From: Nitratifractor sp.
GTDB lineage: Bacteria > Campylobacterota > Campylobacteria > Campylobacterales > Sulfurovaceae
Direction of reading: 5' to 3'
Assembly: GCA_024762845.1 (NCBI GenBank)
Contig: JANTGQ010000105.1
Coordinates: forward strand, 1-5,692
DNA length: 5,692 bases
The position numbers were made by a program, and so were the translations under genes. Below the pieces are notes generated by a model, which worked only from the letters and a program-made list of their open reading frames with translations, had not been told where the DNA came from and made no database searches. Positions 1 to 5,692 of this stretch are shown here, piece after piece (the stretch's first letter is position 1; every line of letters starts with the position of its first letter).

Positions 1-10
1 TCAATGCGGA

Positions 11-1012
11 TTATACAATTATCCGTTTAACTGACTCTTTGAGTGCAGTTGTAATTTCGTAGCTGATTGTGTTAAAGTGATTGGCTACTTTTTGTGCATC
101 GTTGAAGATGCATACCTCTTCTGAGTCACCTTCTAATGATATAAAATCCATTGATACTCTTCCTAATATTGGTAAATTTTGGGCTGTCTGGAGTGGTTTG
201 TTGCTGTTGCCGCGGAAGAGGCCGTCTCCGTAGCCGACACTGTAGGTTGAGACTATCATATCTTTGGGGGCTCTGTATATGCCGCCGTAGCCGACTCTTT
301 GCCCTTTTTTTAGAGCTCTTGTCGAGGTGCGCTTTGCCCAGAGGGAGAGTACCGGTTTGAGTTTGATTTCGTCAAAAGTTTGTGGGAGTTCGTTGTATCC
401 GTAGAGGGCTATGCCAACACGGGCGATATCTTCGTTAAACTCTTTGGCGCGTAGCACGCTTGCAGAGTTAAAGCTGTGAAAACGGGGGCAAAAGCCGAAA
501 GTTCGTACAGTTTGTTTGACCTCTGTAAAGTTTTTGACCTGCCAGGCAAATTCGCTGCTTAGTTCGTCGGCGCTGCGAAAGTGGGTAAATACGCCGTAGA
601 GATTGAGCTTGTTTTGTTTGATAATTTCTAAAGCTTGTATTAGCTGTTCCATTTCGATACCGTTGCGGTGCATTCCGGTGTCTACTTTTAGCTCTATTTT
701 GGCGTTGCCTCGGTAGTTTTTAAGTGTTTGAAGGTCGCCGATAGCGTAGGAGTAGTTTGGCTGCTCTGTTGGGGTGTCGTTTAGTATGAGGATATTTTGA
801 AAGTGGTGCGATATTTTGTCGGCTTCGTTGTTGTTGATTACAACTGCTTCTGTTATACCATAGTCGCTGACGAGTTTTGCCATAATTTCGATGCCGTGAC
901 CATAGGCGTTATCTTTTAGGACAGCTGCTATTTTGCTTTTGTCGCCCGTTTTTAAAGCTAATTGGTTAAGATTATGATAGAGATTATTTTTCGATATTTT
1001 AATGGTTGCCAT
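11..1012 (-). CDS. alr: Alanine racemase (PLP-dependent), complete
   Basis: Interconverts L- and D-alanine in the cytoplasm, supplying D-alanine for peptidoglycan. Seen in the 333-residue product: the PLP-lysine motif VLKDNAYGHG near the N-terminus (Lys33), DTGMHRNGIE at about 110-120, THFRSAD at about 143-149, RVGIALYGY at about 198-206, the second catalytic base Tyr242 in RVGYGGIY, YSVGYGDGLFR at about 257-267 and GRVSMDF at about 284-290. Both active-site bases are therefore present and the fold (N-terminal TIM barrel, C-terminal beta domain) is complete. It is shorter than the usual 360-370 residues but, from memory, normal for Campylobacterota. The start is chosen because MATIKISKNNLYHNL is the usual beginning of the family and no earlier in-frame start is needed. 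No good Shine-Dalgarno precedes it. It is divergent from the aguAB run, 28 bp from the microprotein gene. Function is confident; a broader amino acid racemase is less likely. Confidence 0.96.
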   Translation of the reverse strand: MATIKISKNNLYHNLNQLALKTGDKSKIAAVLKDNAYGHGIEIMAKLVSDYGITEAVVINNNEADKISHHFQNILILNDTPTEQPNYSYAIGDLQTLKNYRGNAKIELKVDTGMHRNGIEMEQLIQALEIIKQNKLNLYGVFTHFRSADELSSEFAWQVKNFTEVKQTVRTFGFCPRFHSFNSASVLRAKEFNEDIARVGIALYGYNELPQTFDEIKLKPVLSLWAKRTSTRALKKGQRVGYGGIYRAPKDMIVSTYSVGYGDGLFRGNSNKPLQTAQNLPILGRVSMDFISLEGDSEEVCIFNDAQKVANHFNTISYEITTALKESVKRIIV

Positions 1013-1017
1013 AAGAA

Positions 1018-1023
1018 ATTGTA
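1018..1023 (-). promoter_or_regulatory. Possible -10 box for alr (minus strand TACAAT)
   Basis: On the minus strand TACAAT is followed by only five bases (TTCTT) before the alr ATG. If it is used, transcription would start at or next to the A of the start codon and give a leaderless or nearly leaderless mRNA, which would fit the lack of a Shine-Dalgarno. No -35 is recognisable. The alternative is a promoter inside the divergent microprotein gene. This is a sequence match only. Confidence 0.25.
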
Positions 1024-1040
1024 ACCAAAAAAGGGTTAAA

Positions 1041-1178
1041 ATGGATTGGATGTTCTATACAAAAATTATTGCAGGTGTAGCAACAGTTGTGATTGTGGGG
1101 ATGCTTATAAAGGAGCTGGTAAGCTCTATTAAGCGCAGTAACAATGGCGAAGTAAGCAAAAAGTGGGATATCGACTAA
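1041..1178 (+). CDS. Single-pass membrane microprotein, 45 aa, upstream of aguA
   Basis: Not recognised as a named family. The product begins MDWMFYTK, has one hydrophobic segment at about residues 8-23 (IIAGVATVVIVGMLI), then a charged tail with KELVSSIKRSNN and ending SKKWDID. The positively charged tail suggests a cytoplasmic C-terminus with the N-terminus outside. An AAGGG-like ribosome site lies five bases upstream of the ATG at 1041; a second Met codon at 1050 is a possible alternative start. The TAA stop directly abuts the aguA ATG with no intervening base, as expected of a real, translationally coupled first gene, and aguA has no good ribosome site of its own. It fills the space between alr and aguA exactly. 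The role is unknown: it could be a membrane anchor or modulator, or a short leader whose translation controls aguA. Coding status rests on context and composition. Confidence 0.75.
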   Translation: MDWMFYTKIIAGVATVVIVGMLIKELVSSIKRSNNGEVSKKWDID

Positions 1179-2177
1179 ATGCGACGCCTTAAAGCTGAGT
1201 GGGAGCCGCAAAATGTGGTGCTTATGGCACTGCCAAATGCTACTACAGATTGGGCAAATGGCAATTTAGAGAGTGCTTCGGCAACTTTTAGAAAAATCGC
1301 GCAGGCGATTGGTTATTCGCAGATGGTCTATATGCTTACCAACAATGCTCAAGAGGCGAAGCAGCACTTTTGCTCGACCAATAATATTATCTTTATAGAG
1401 GCAGCGTATAACGATACCTGGACACGTGATTATGGGGCTTTAAGCATTGAAGATAGTGGGCAAAAGAGGCTTCTTGATTTTACCTTTAACGGTTGGGGCG
1501 GCAAGTATGAGGCTGGTTTAGATAACCAAGTGAACAGATTTTTAGCAGGCAAAGGCTTTTTCGGCGGAACTGAGCTTGAGAGTATAGATTTTGAGTTAGA
1601 GGGTGGTTCGATAGAGAGTGATGGTGCCGGTACGCTGCTTACTACAAAGTCGTGTCTGCTTAATCGCAATAGAAACGGCGGTTTGGGGCAGAGCGAAGCA
1701 GAGGAGATTTTAGGAGAGTATCTAGGTGCTAAACGGGTACTGTGGGTAGAAAACAGTTACCTTGAGGGGGATGACACAGACGGGCATATAGATATGCTGG
1801 CACGATTTGTCAGCACAGATACGATAGCATATAGCAAGTGCGAAGATAGCAGTGACAGCCACTATAAGAGTTTACAGGAGATGGAGCGGGAGCTCAAGAG
1901 TTTTCGGCAAGCTAATGGAGCACCCTATAATTTGGTGCCGTTGCCATTTAGAGAACCAATCTATAAAGATGGTAATCGATTGCCGGCAAGCTATGCTAAC
2001 TTTTTAATAACCAATAAAGCTGTAGTATTACCGACATATGAGAGCAAGCAGGATAGGGTAGCTGTAGAGGTACTGAAAGAGCTTTTCCCAAGTAGAGAGA
2101 TAATTCCGGTACCGAGTCTGAACTTGATAGAGCAGGGTGGGAGTATCCACTGCTCTACTATGCAGATTAGTTTTTAA
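1179..2177 (+). CDS. aguA: Agmatine deiminase (agmatine iminohydrolase)
   Basis: Hydrolyses agmatine to N-carbamoylputrescine and ammonia, the first step of the two-step agmatine-to-putrescine route; cytoplasmic. The 332-residue product has the landmarks of the bacterial agmatine deiminase / Porphyromonas-type peptidylarginine deiminase family within the guanidino-group modifying superfamily: the early AEWEPQ motif, TWTRDYGA at about 80-87 (Asp84), FNGWGGKY at about 103-110, EGGSIE at 141-146, DDTDGHIDMLARF at about 198-210 with catalytic His203, and the C-terminal GGSIHCSTMQ with nucleophile Cys325. It is slightly shorter than the classical enzymes of about 365 residues. No signal peptide is seen, which argues against an exported peptidylarginine deiminase. 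The start is set by the family N-terminus and by exact abutment on the stop of the membrane microprotein. aguB follows after 11 bp, so the pair is surely one operon. Confidence 0.94.
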   Translation: MRRLKAEWEPQNVVLMALPNATTDWANGNLESASATFRKIAQAIGYSQMVYMLTNNAQEAKQHFCSTNNIIFIEAAYNDTWTRDYGALSIEDSGQKRLLDFTFNGWGGKYEAGLDNQVNRFLAGKGFFGGTELESIDFELEGGSIESDGAGTLLTTKSCLLNRNRNGGLGQSEAEEILGEYLGAKRVLWVENSYLEGDDTDGHIDMLARFVSTDTIAYSKCEDSSDSHYKSLQEMERELKSFRQANGAPYNLVPLPFREPIYKDGNRLPASYANFLITNKAVVLPTYESKQDRVAVEVLKELFPSREIIPVPSLNLIEQGGSIHCSTMQISF

Positions 2178-2183
2178 GTGAGG
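2178..2183 (+). promoter_or_regulatory. Ribosome binding site of aguB
   Basis: GTGAGG follows the aguA stop at once and sits five bases before the aguB ATG. It supports the start at 2189 and shows that aguB has its own initiation site within the operon. Confidence 0.6.
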
Positions 2184-2188
2184 TAAAT

Positions 2189-3058
2189 ATGAAAGTTTCG
2201 TTAATACAGATGGCATATCGTGGAAGTAAAGAGAAGATGGTGGCGCAGAGTGTTGCCAAGATTGCAGGGTTGGCAAAAGAGGGGAGCGGGCTTATTGTGC
2301 TGCAAGAGCTGCATCAGGGGGAGTATTTTTGCCAAAGTGAAGATACCCGATTTTTTGAATACGCAAAAGATTTTAAAGAGGATCTTGCATTTTGGGCAGA
2401 GGTAAGCAGAGAGCATAATGTTGTACTTGTTACATCGCTCTTTGAGATGCGCGCACCTGGGCTTTACCACAATACTGCAGTGGTGTTTGATTGTGGTGCA
2501 ATTGCCGGAAAGTATAGAAAGATGCATATTCCTGATGATCCTGGCTTTTATGAGAAGTTTTACTTTACGCCAGGAGACCTTGGCTTTGAGCCGATAGATA
2601 CAAGTGTGGGTAGGCTTGGTGTGCTTGTCTGCTGGGATCAGTGGTTTCCGGAGGCTGCGCGAATAATGGCGCTAAAGGGGGCAGAGATACTGATATATCC
2701 AACAGCAATTGGTTGGTTTGATAGTGATGAAGAGAGCGAGAAGGCAAGGCAGCTTGATGCGTGGGTTACTGTGCAAAGAGGACATGCAATTGCTAATGGG
2801 GTGCCGCTTATTAGCGCCAACAGATGTGGTTTCGAGGCTGATAGCAGTGGTGTAATGGATGGTATTCGCTTTTGGGGGAACTCTTTTATCTGTGGAGCGC
2901 AGGGGGAGTTTTTGGCAAGAGCGGGTGAGGAAGAGGAGAGTTTGAGTGTAGAGTTGGACTTAAATAGAAGCAAAGAGGTGCGTGATATTTGGCCATTTAT
3001 GCGTGATAGGCGAGTAGAATATTATGGTTGTTTAGAGAAGATTTATTGCGATGAGTAG
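2189..3058 (+). CDS. aguB: N-carbamoylputrescine amidase
   Basis: Hydrolyses N-carbamoylputrescine to putrescine, CO2 and ammonia, completing the route begun by AguA; cytoplasmic and, in known homologues, oligomeric. The 289-residue product is a carbon-nitrogen hydrolase (nitrilase superfamily) with the full catalytic triad: Glu40 in VLQELHQGEYFC, Lys111 in KYRKMHIPDD and Cys148 in VLVCWDQWFPEAAR. The conserved second glutamate is probably Glu122, in PGFYEKFYFTPGD. The block LDAWVTVQRGHAIANGVPLI at about 189-208, followed by SANR, is characteristic of the AguB/plant CPA branch rather than general amidases. Length matches the family, and the first 15 residues (MKVSLIQMAYRGSKE) are the normal family start. 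Adjacency to aguA makes the substrate assignment strong. No arginine decarboxylase, agmatine antiporter or AguR regulator is visible, so agmatine must come from elsewhere in the genome or from outside. Confidence 0.96.
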   Translation: MKVSLIQMAYRGSKEKMVAQSVAKIAGLAKEGSGLIVLQELHQGEYFCQSEDTRFFEYAKDFKEDLAFWAEVSREHNVVLVTSLFEMRAPGLYHNTAVVFDCGAIAGKYRKMHIPDDPGFYEKFYFTPGDLGFEPIDTSVGRLGVLVCWDQWFPEAARIMALKGAEILIYPTAIGWFDSDEESEKARQLDAWVTVQRGHAIANGVPLISANRCGFEADSSGVMDGIRFWGNSFICGAQGEFLARAGEEEESLSVELDLNRSKEVRDIWPFMRDRRVEYYGCLEKIYCDE

Positions 3059-3081
3059 AAGCTCGATTTATAAATTTTTGA

Positions 3082-3087
3082 TATTAT
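3082..3087 (+). promoter_or_regulatory. Likely extended -10 box (TGn-TATTAT) for the globin gene
   Basis: The 58-bp gap after aguB is very AT-rich and contains TGATATTAT, a TGn extended -10 with a near-consensus hexamer, about 30 bp before the globin start. No -35 is visible, as is usual in Campylobacterota. No hairpin terminator was found between aguB and the globin, so read-through from aguAB is also possible. Confidence 0.45.
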
Positions 3088-3105
3088 AAATTAATAATAA
3101 TTATA

Positions 3106-3112
3106 AAGGGAG
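3106..3112 (+). promoter_or_regulatory. Strong ribosome binding site of the globin gene
   Basis: AAGGGAG lies four bases before the ATG at 3117. It is the best Shine-Dalgarno in the window and fixes the start of the globin. Confidence 0.7.
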
Positions 3113-3116
3113 TGTA

Positions 3117-3611
3117 ATGAGTTTAGAGATAACAGGTGTAAAAAAGGGTGAAGCAGTAGCATTTAAAAACCCGCCAAAGGCTTTTTTTGATGCGATTGGT
3201 GGAGAAGAGGGAATGAAAAAGCTGATGTATAACTTTTATGATAAGATTTATGAAAGTGATATTGCAAACTTTTTTCCGCAGGATGAGGAGGAGTTTGAAG
3301 AGGTAAAGGCGAAGAATACAAAGTTTTTTATCCAAATTTGCGGTGGCCCCAAAGTTTACGAAGAGGCTGGAGAGCAAAATCTTAACGAGTTTATGGTTCG
3401 TCTGCATGATGATTTCTCTATTAACGAGAGAGCGAGAGTTGAGTGGTTAGGAACGATGCGAGAGGCGCTTGAGGAGCTAGAGGGTGTGCCGAGTGAACTT
3501 ATAGAGCAGTTTTGGGATTATCTGGATAAGTTTTCTAAATTAACTGTAAACAGTTTTAGTGACGGAAGTACTTACTATGCCGCGTTTACGCAGGTTAAAG
3601 AGATAAAGTAG
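3117..3611 (+). CDS. Group II-type truncated haemoglobin
   Basis: Predicted haem protein binding O2, NO or related ligands; cytoplasmic. In the 164-residue product the 2-on-2 globin core runs from about 22 to 148. Visible landmarks: FFDAIGGEEGMKKL (helix A/B start), NFYDKIYESDIANFFPQDEE with probable B10 Tyr41 and CD1 Phe53, KFFIQICGGPKVYEEAG at about 69-85 (the GGP-Y signature), proximal F8 His97 in RLHDDFSI, and Trp110 at G8 in RVEWLGTM. The G8 tryptophan and GGP motif favour group II (TrHbO-like) over the group III Ctb of Campylobacter. About 20 residues precede the core (MSLEITGVKKGEAVAFKNPP) and about 15 follow it; the strong ribosome site shows that the N-terminal extension is translated. 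It lies 58 bp after aguB with its own likely promoter and 141 bp before ovoA. The ligand and physiological role (oxygen handling, NO or sulfide defence) cannot be read from the sequence. Confidence 0.9.
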   Translation: MSLEITGVKKGEAVAFKNPPKAFFDAIGGEEGMKKLMYNFYDKIYESDIANFFPQDEEEFEEVKAKNTKFFIQICGGPKVYEEAGEQNLNEFMVRLHDDFSINERARVEWLGTMREALEELEGVPSELIEQFWDYLDKFSKLTVNSFSDGSTYYAAFTQVKEIK

Positions 3612-3635
3612 AGTTTGCTAAATAGAGAATAGTGA

Positions 3636-3670
3636 TTAGCGCAACTGTTCTTTATGGAACTTGCGAGCTA
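3636..3670 (+). repeat. Imperfect inverted repeat (hairpin) between globin and ovoA
   Basis: CGCAA, a two-base bulge (CT) and GTTC pair with GAAC directly followed by TTGCG, around a six-base loop TTTATG (core 3640-3665). TAG (3636-3638 region) can pair with CTA on the far side, skipping AG. No run of T follows, so it is not a classic intrinsic terminator. It may be a weak terminator of the globin transcript, an mRNA 3' end stabiliser, or an operator-like element upstream of ovoA. Confidence 0.4.
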
Positions 3671-3710
3671 GTCTATTAATATACTACATAGAGCATGCAA
3701 CTATTTATGG

Positions 3711-3716
3711 TAAAAT
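3711..3716 (+). promoter_or_regulatory. Likely extended -10 box (TGG-TAAAAT) for ovoA
   Basis: TTATGGTAAAAT is a TGn extended -10 placed 36 bp before the ovoA ATG, predicting a 5' leader of about 30 bases that includes the ribosome site. No -35 is recognisable. It suggests ovoA can be transcribed separately from the globin. Apart from this and the upstream hairpin, the 141-bp gap holds no open reading frame of note. Confidence 0.45.
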
Positions 3717-3740
3717 AGAGATTATTACTAAAGGTACCCT

Positions 3741-3747
3741 AGAGAGG
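3741..3747 (+). promoter_or_regulatory. Ribosome binding site of ovoA
   Basis: AGAGAGG lies five bases upstream of the ATG at 3753 and supports this start. Confidence 0.6.
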
Positions 3748-3752
3748 TTTGC

Positions 3753-5692
3753 ATGAAGAGAGAGTATATTACTAGAAATATTGCGCTAGATACTGGCGAC
3801 GCAGAGTTAAAACGAAAAGAGATTAAAGAGTACTTTAACACTACCTATGAACTTTACGAAAAGCTTTTTGAGCTTTTGGCGAGTGATGAAGTTTTTTATG
3901 AGCAGCCGGAAGCTCTGCGCCATCCGTTGATTTTCTACTTTGGGCATACTGCTACCTTCTTTATAAATAAGCTGAATGTTTCGAAAATCTATACCAAGCG
4001 TGTAAATGACTCTTTTGAGTCTATCTTTGCCATTGGTGTAGATGAGATGAGTTGGGACGACTTGAACCCCAATAACTATGAGTGGCCATCTGTTGAGAGT
4101 GTGCGTGCGTATCGTGCAGAAGTAAAAGATATTGTAAATAATATTATCGATAGTATGGATATATCTTTATCAATTGGCTGGGAGAGCCCCTGGTGGGTTA
4201 TTATGATGGGGATAGAGCATGAGAGGATACATCTTGAGACTTCGAGTGTACTGATTCGGCAGCTAGATATAGAGCATGTAGTGCCAGAACATCCGCTATG
4301 GAGTATCTGCGAAGAGTTTAGCACACAGGAGTATCCACAAAACAGGCTTTTGAGTGTGGAGGCAAAAGAGATTGTTTTGGGGCGAGATAGATCCAATCCA
4401 CGATACTATGGATGGGATAATGAGTTTGGGGAAGAGAAGTTTGCAGTTGCAGCTTTTGAAGCCTCTGAGTTTTTGGTAAGCAACGGGGAGTTTTTAGAGT
4501 TTGTTAAAGATGGTGGCTATAGAGAAGAGAGCTACTGGGAGAGCGAGGGGTTGGAGTGGAGAGAGTATAAGGGTGCTGAGCATCCGACTTTTTGGATAAA
4601 ACGTGATGGTAGATACTTCTATCGGGCGTTAAACAAAGAGTTACCTTTGCCTCTTAATTTTCCGGTGGATGTGAATTATCATGAAGCAAAAGCCTTTTGT
4701 AACTGGAAGAGCGCAAAAGAGGGGAGGAGCTTTGATTTGCCAAACGAAGCTCAGTGGCACTCTTTACGGATAGAGAGTGGTGTGAAAGATGAGCCACAGT
4801 GGGGCGAAGTAGCCAATGCAAATATTAATCTGGAGCACTTTGCATCGGCTTGTGCAGTAGATAGATTTAAACATGGTAAATTTTTCGATGTTATTGGCAA
4901 TGTATGGCAGTGGACAAAAACATCAATATATCCATATAACGGATTTGAAGTGCACCCATACTATGATGACTTCTCTGTACCTACATTTGATAGGCGGCAT
5001 AATATTATTAAAGGTGGCTCGTTTATCTCTACCGGGAACGAGGCACTTGCGCAGAGCAGATATGCATTTCGAAAACACTTTTTTCAGCATGCTGGTTTTC
5101 GCTATATCGTAAGCCAAAAAGAGGATGAGAGCCATAAAGATGTTTACGAACGAGACAGTGCGGTTAATCAGTATATTGAGTTTCACTATGGGCAGAATTA
5201 CTTTGGGGTTTCTAATTTTCCTGAGACACTGGCGAAAAAGGCATTAGCTTATACCAAAAACAGAGGGAAAGCTTTGGATATTGGCTGCTCAGTTGGCAGG
5301 GCGAGTTTTGAGTTGGCAAAAGAGTTTAATGAAGTGTGGGGGTTAGATTTTAGTGCACGCTTTATTGGCGTCGCAACTGCGTTACAAGAGTGTGGAGAGG
5401 TTTTCTATGAGATACCTGTAGAGGGGGATTTGAAAGAGAATAGAGTATTTGCTCTAGAGAGTATAGGTGTATCTGCAGAGAGTGCAAAGCGGTGTAGATT
5501 TTACCAGGCAGATGCAAGTAATTTGAAACCAATCTATAGTGGGTATGACCTTGTTTTGGCGCTTAATTTGATAGATAGGCTTTATGATCCGCAAAAGTTT
5601 TTGGATGATATTGTAGCGAGGGTTAACAGTGGTGGTGTTTTAATGCTCGCTTCGCCATATAGCTGGAGCGAAGAGTTTACACCCAAAGAGCG
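3753..5692 (+). CDS. ovoA: OvoA: 5-histidylcysteine sulfoxide synthase / 4-mercaptohistidine N-methyltransferase, 3' partial
   Basis: First and last enzyme of ovothiol A biosynthesis: a non-haem iron domain joins cysteine to C5 of histidine with O2, and a SAM-dependent domain methylates the mercaptohistidine imidazole. The frame is open for 646 codons from 3753 to the window end. Domains in order: a DinB-like N-terminal region (about 20-175) with iron ligands expected at His65 (HPLIFYFGHTA) and His156/His160 of the HX3HXE motif HERIHLE; an FGE-sulfatase/EgtB-like domain (about 205-455) with YYGWDNEFG, NVWQWT at about 383-388, KGGSF and RYAFRKHFFQHAGFR, where Tyr437 is a candidate for the active-site tyrosine; the linker YIEFHYG (474-480); and a class I methyltransferase with motif I LDIGCSVGR (508-516) and LDF at 531-533. 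The C-terminal methyltransferase domain distinguishes it from EgtB of ergothioneine synthesis. Full-length homologues are about 700 residues, so perhaps 50-70 are missing. The sulfoxide lyase OvoB is not in the window. Confidence 0.94.
   Translation, partial: MKREYITRNIALDTGDAELKRKEIKEYFNTTYELYEKLFELLASDEVFYEQPEALRHPLIFYFGHTATFFINKLNVSKIYTKRVNDSFESIFAIGVDEMSWDDLNPNNYEWPSVESVRAYRAEVKDIVNNIIDSMDISLSIGWESPWWVIMMGIEHERIHLETSSVLIRQLDIEHVVPEHPLWSICEEFSTQEYPQNRLLSVEAKEIVLGRDRSNPRYYGWDNEFGEEKFAVAAFEASEFLVSNGEFLEFVKDGGYREESYWESEGLEWREYKGAEHPTFWIKRDGRYFYRALNKELPLPLNFPVDVNYHEAKAFCNWKSAKEGRSFDLPNEAQWHSLRIESGVKDEPQWGEVANANINLEHFASACAVDRFKHGKFFDVIGNVWQWTKTSIYPYNGFEVHPYYDDFSVPTFDRRHNIIKGGSFISTGNEALAQSRYAFRKHFFQHAGFRYIVSQKEDESHKDVYERDSAVNQYIEFHYGQNYFGVSNFPETLAKKALAYTKNRGKALDIGCSVGRASFELAKEFNEVWGLDFSARFIGVATALQECGEVFYEIPVEGDLKENRVFALESIGVSAESAKRCRFYQADASNLKPIYSGYDLVLALNLIDRLYDPQKFLDDIVARVNSGGVLMLASPYSWSEEFTPKE

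Noticed and set aside
151..360. Plus-strand Cys/Arg-rich open frame of 69 codons opposite alr
   Set aside because: It lies wholly antisense to the conserved alanine racemase sequence, and its low-complexity Cys/Arg/Leu content is what the reverse of such codons gives. No ribosome site or promoter supports it.
2638..2973. Minus-strand 111-codon Ser/Pro/Leu-rich frame inside aguB
   Set aside because: It is the reverse of well-conserved AguB codons including the catalytic region, with no family resemblance and no initiation signals.
3117..3611. Group III truncated haemoglobin (Ctb-like, as in Campylobacter jejuni)
   Set aside because: The GGP-Y motif and the Trp at G8 in RVEWLGTM match group II better, and the overall sequence differs from Ctb as remembered.
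3636..3670. Rho-independent terminator after the globin gene
   Set aside because: The hairpin exists, but the following bases are AGCTAGTCTATTAA-like with no T-run, so it was listed only as an inverted repeat.
3661..3685. TTGCGA and TATACT as a -35/-10 promoter pair
   Set aside because: The spacing is only 13 bp, too short for a sigma70 promoter, and TTGCGA is part of the hairpin arm. The TGG-TAAAAT box downstream is better placed for ovoA.
4076..4396. Minus-strand 106-codon Ser/Ile-rich frame inside ovoA
   Set aside because: It is antisense to the HX3HXE region of OvoA, and its composition is that of a shadow frame.
4873..5186. Frames on both strands within the FGE-like domain of ovoA
   Set aside because: The OvoA frame is continuous here and carries NVWQWT, GGSF and the AGFR end of the domain, so the others are chance openings.
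3753..5692. EgtB (ergothioneine synthase) as the identity of the large final gene
   Set aside because: The C-terminal class I methyltransferase with LDIGCSVGR and the YIEFHYG linker are OvoA features; EgtB proteins end after the FGE-like domain.

Overview
The window looks like chromosomal DNA from a free-living member of the Campylobacterota (former Epsilonproteobacteria), most likely Sulfurovum- or Sulfurimonas-like. The grounds are the short 333-residue alanine racemase with a typical epsilonproteobacterial N-terminus, tight gene packing, purine-rich moderately AT-rich coding strands with TTT/AAA-rich codon use, and TGn-TAnnAT -10-like boxes without a recognisable -35. The taxonomy is inferred from style and protein family and was not searched.

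Layout. On the minus strand, positions 11-1012 hold alr, complete except that its downstream context is cut off by the window edge. A 28-bp divergent gap separates it from a plus-strand gene run. The run starts with a 45-codon single-pass membrane microprotein (1041-1178), whose stop codon directly abuts the start codon of aguA (agmatine deiminase, 1179-2177). aguB (N-carbamoylputrescine amidase, 2189-3058) follows after 11 bp. After a 58-bp AT-rich gap with a likely promoter comes a group II-type truncated haemoglobin (3117-3611). A 141-bp gap carrying an imperfect hairpin and a second likely promoter leads to ovoA (3753 to beyond the window end), the bifunctional ovothiol enzyme, with its methyltransferase domain cut by the window edge.

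Function. AguA and AguB together make a complete two-step route from agmatine through N-carbamoylputrescine to putrescine. This is the usual way for a bacterium without agmatinase to make polyamines from arginine-derived agmatine. The globin and OvoA point to redox, oxygen or nitric oxide chemistry: a haem protein for diatomic ligands, and the enzyme that couples cysteine to histidine with O2 and then N-methylates the product. Alr supplies D-alanine for peptidoglycan and is probably an unrelated divergent neighbour.

No RNA genes, CRISPR arrays, insertion sequences, prophage genes or attachment sites were seen. The least explained items are the microprotein coupled to aguA, the very compact divergent alr/aguA control region, and the globin-ovoA pairing. 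I found no clear evidence of a wholly new system.
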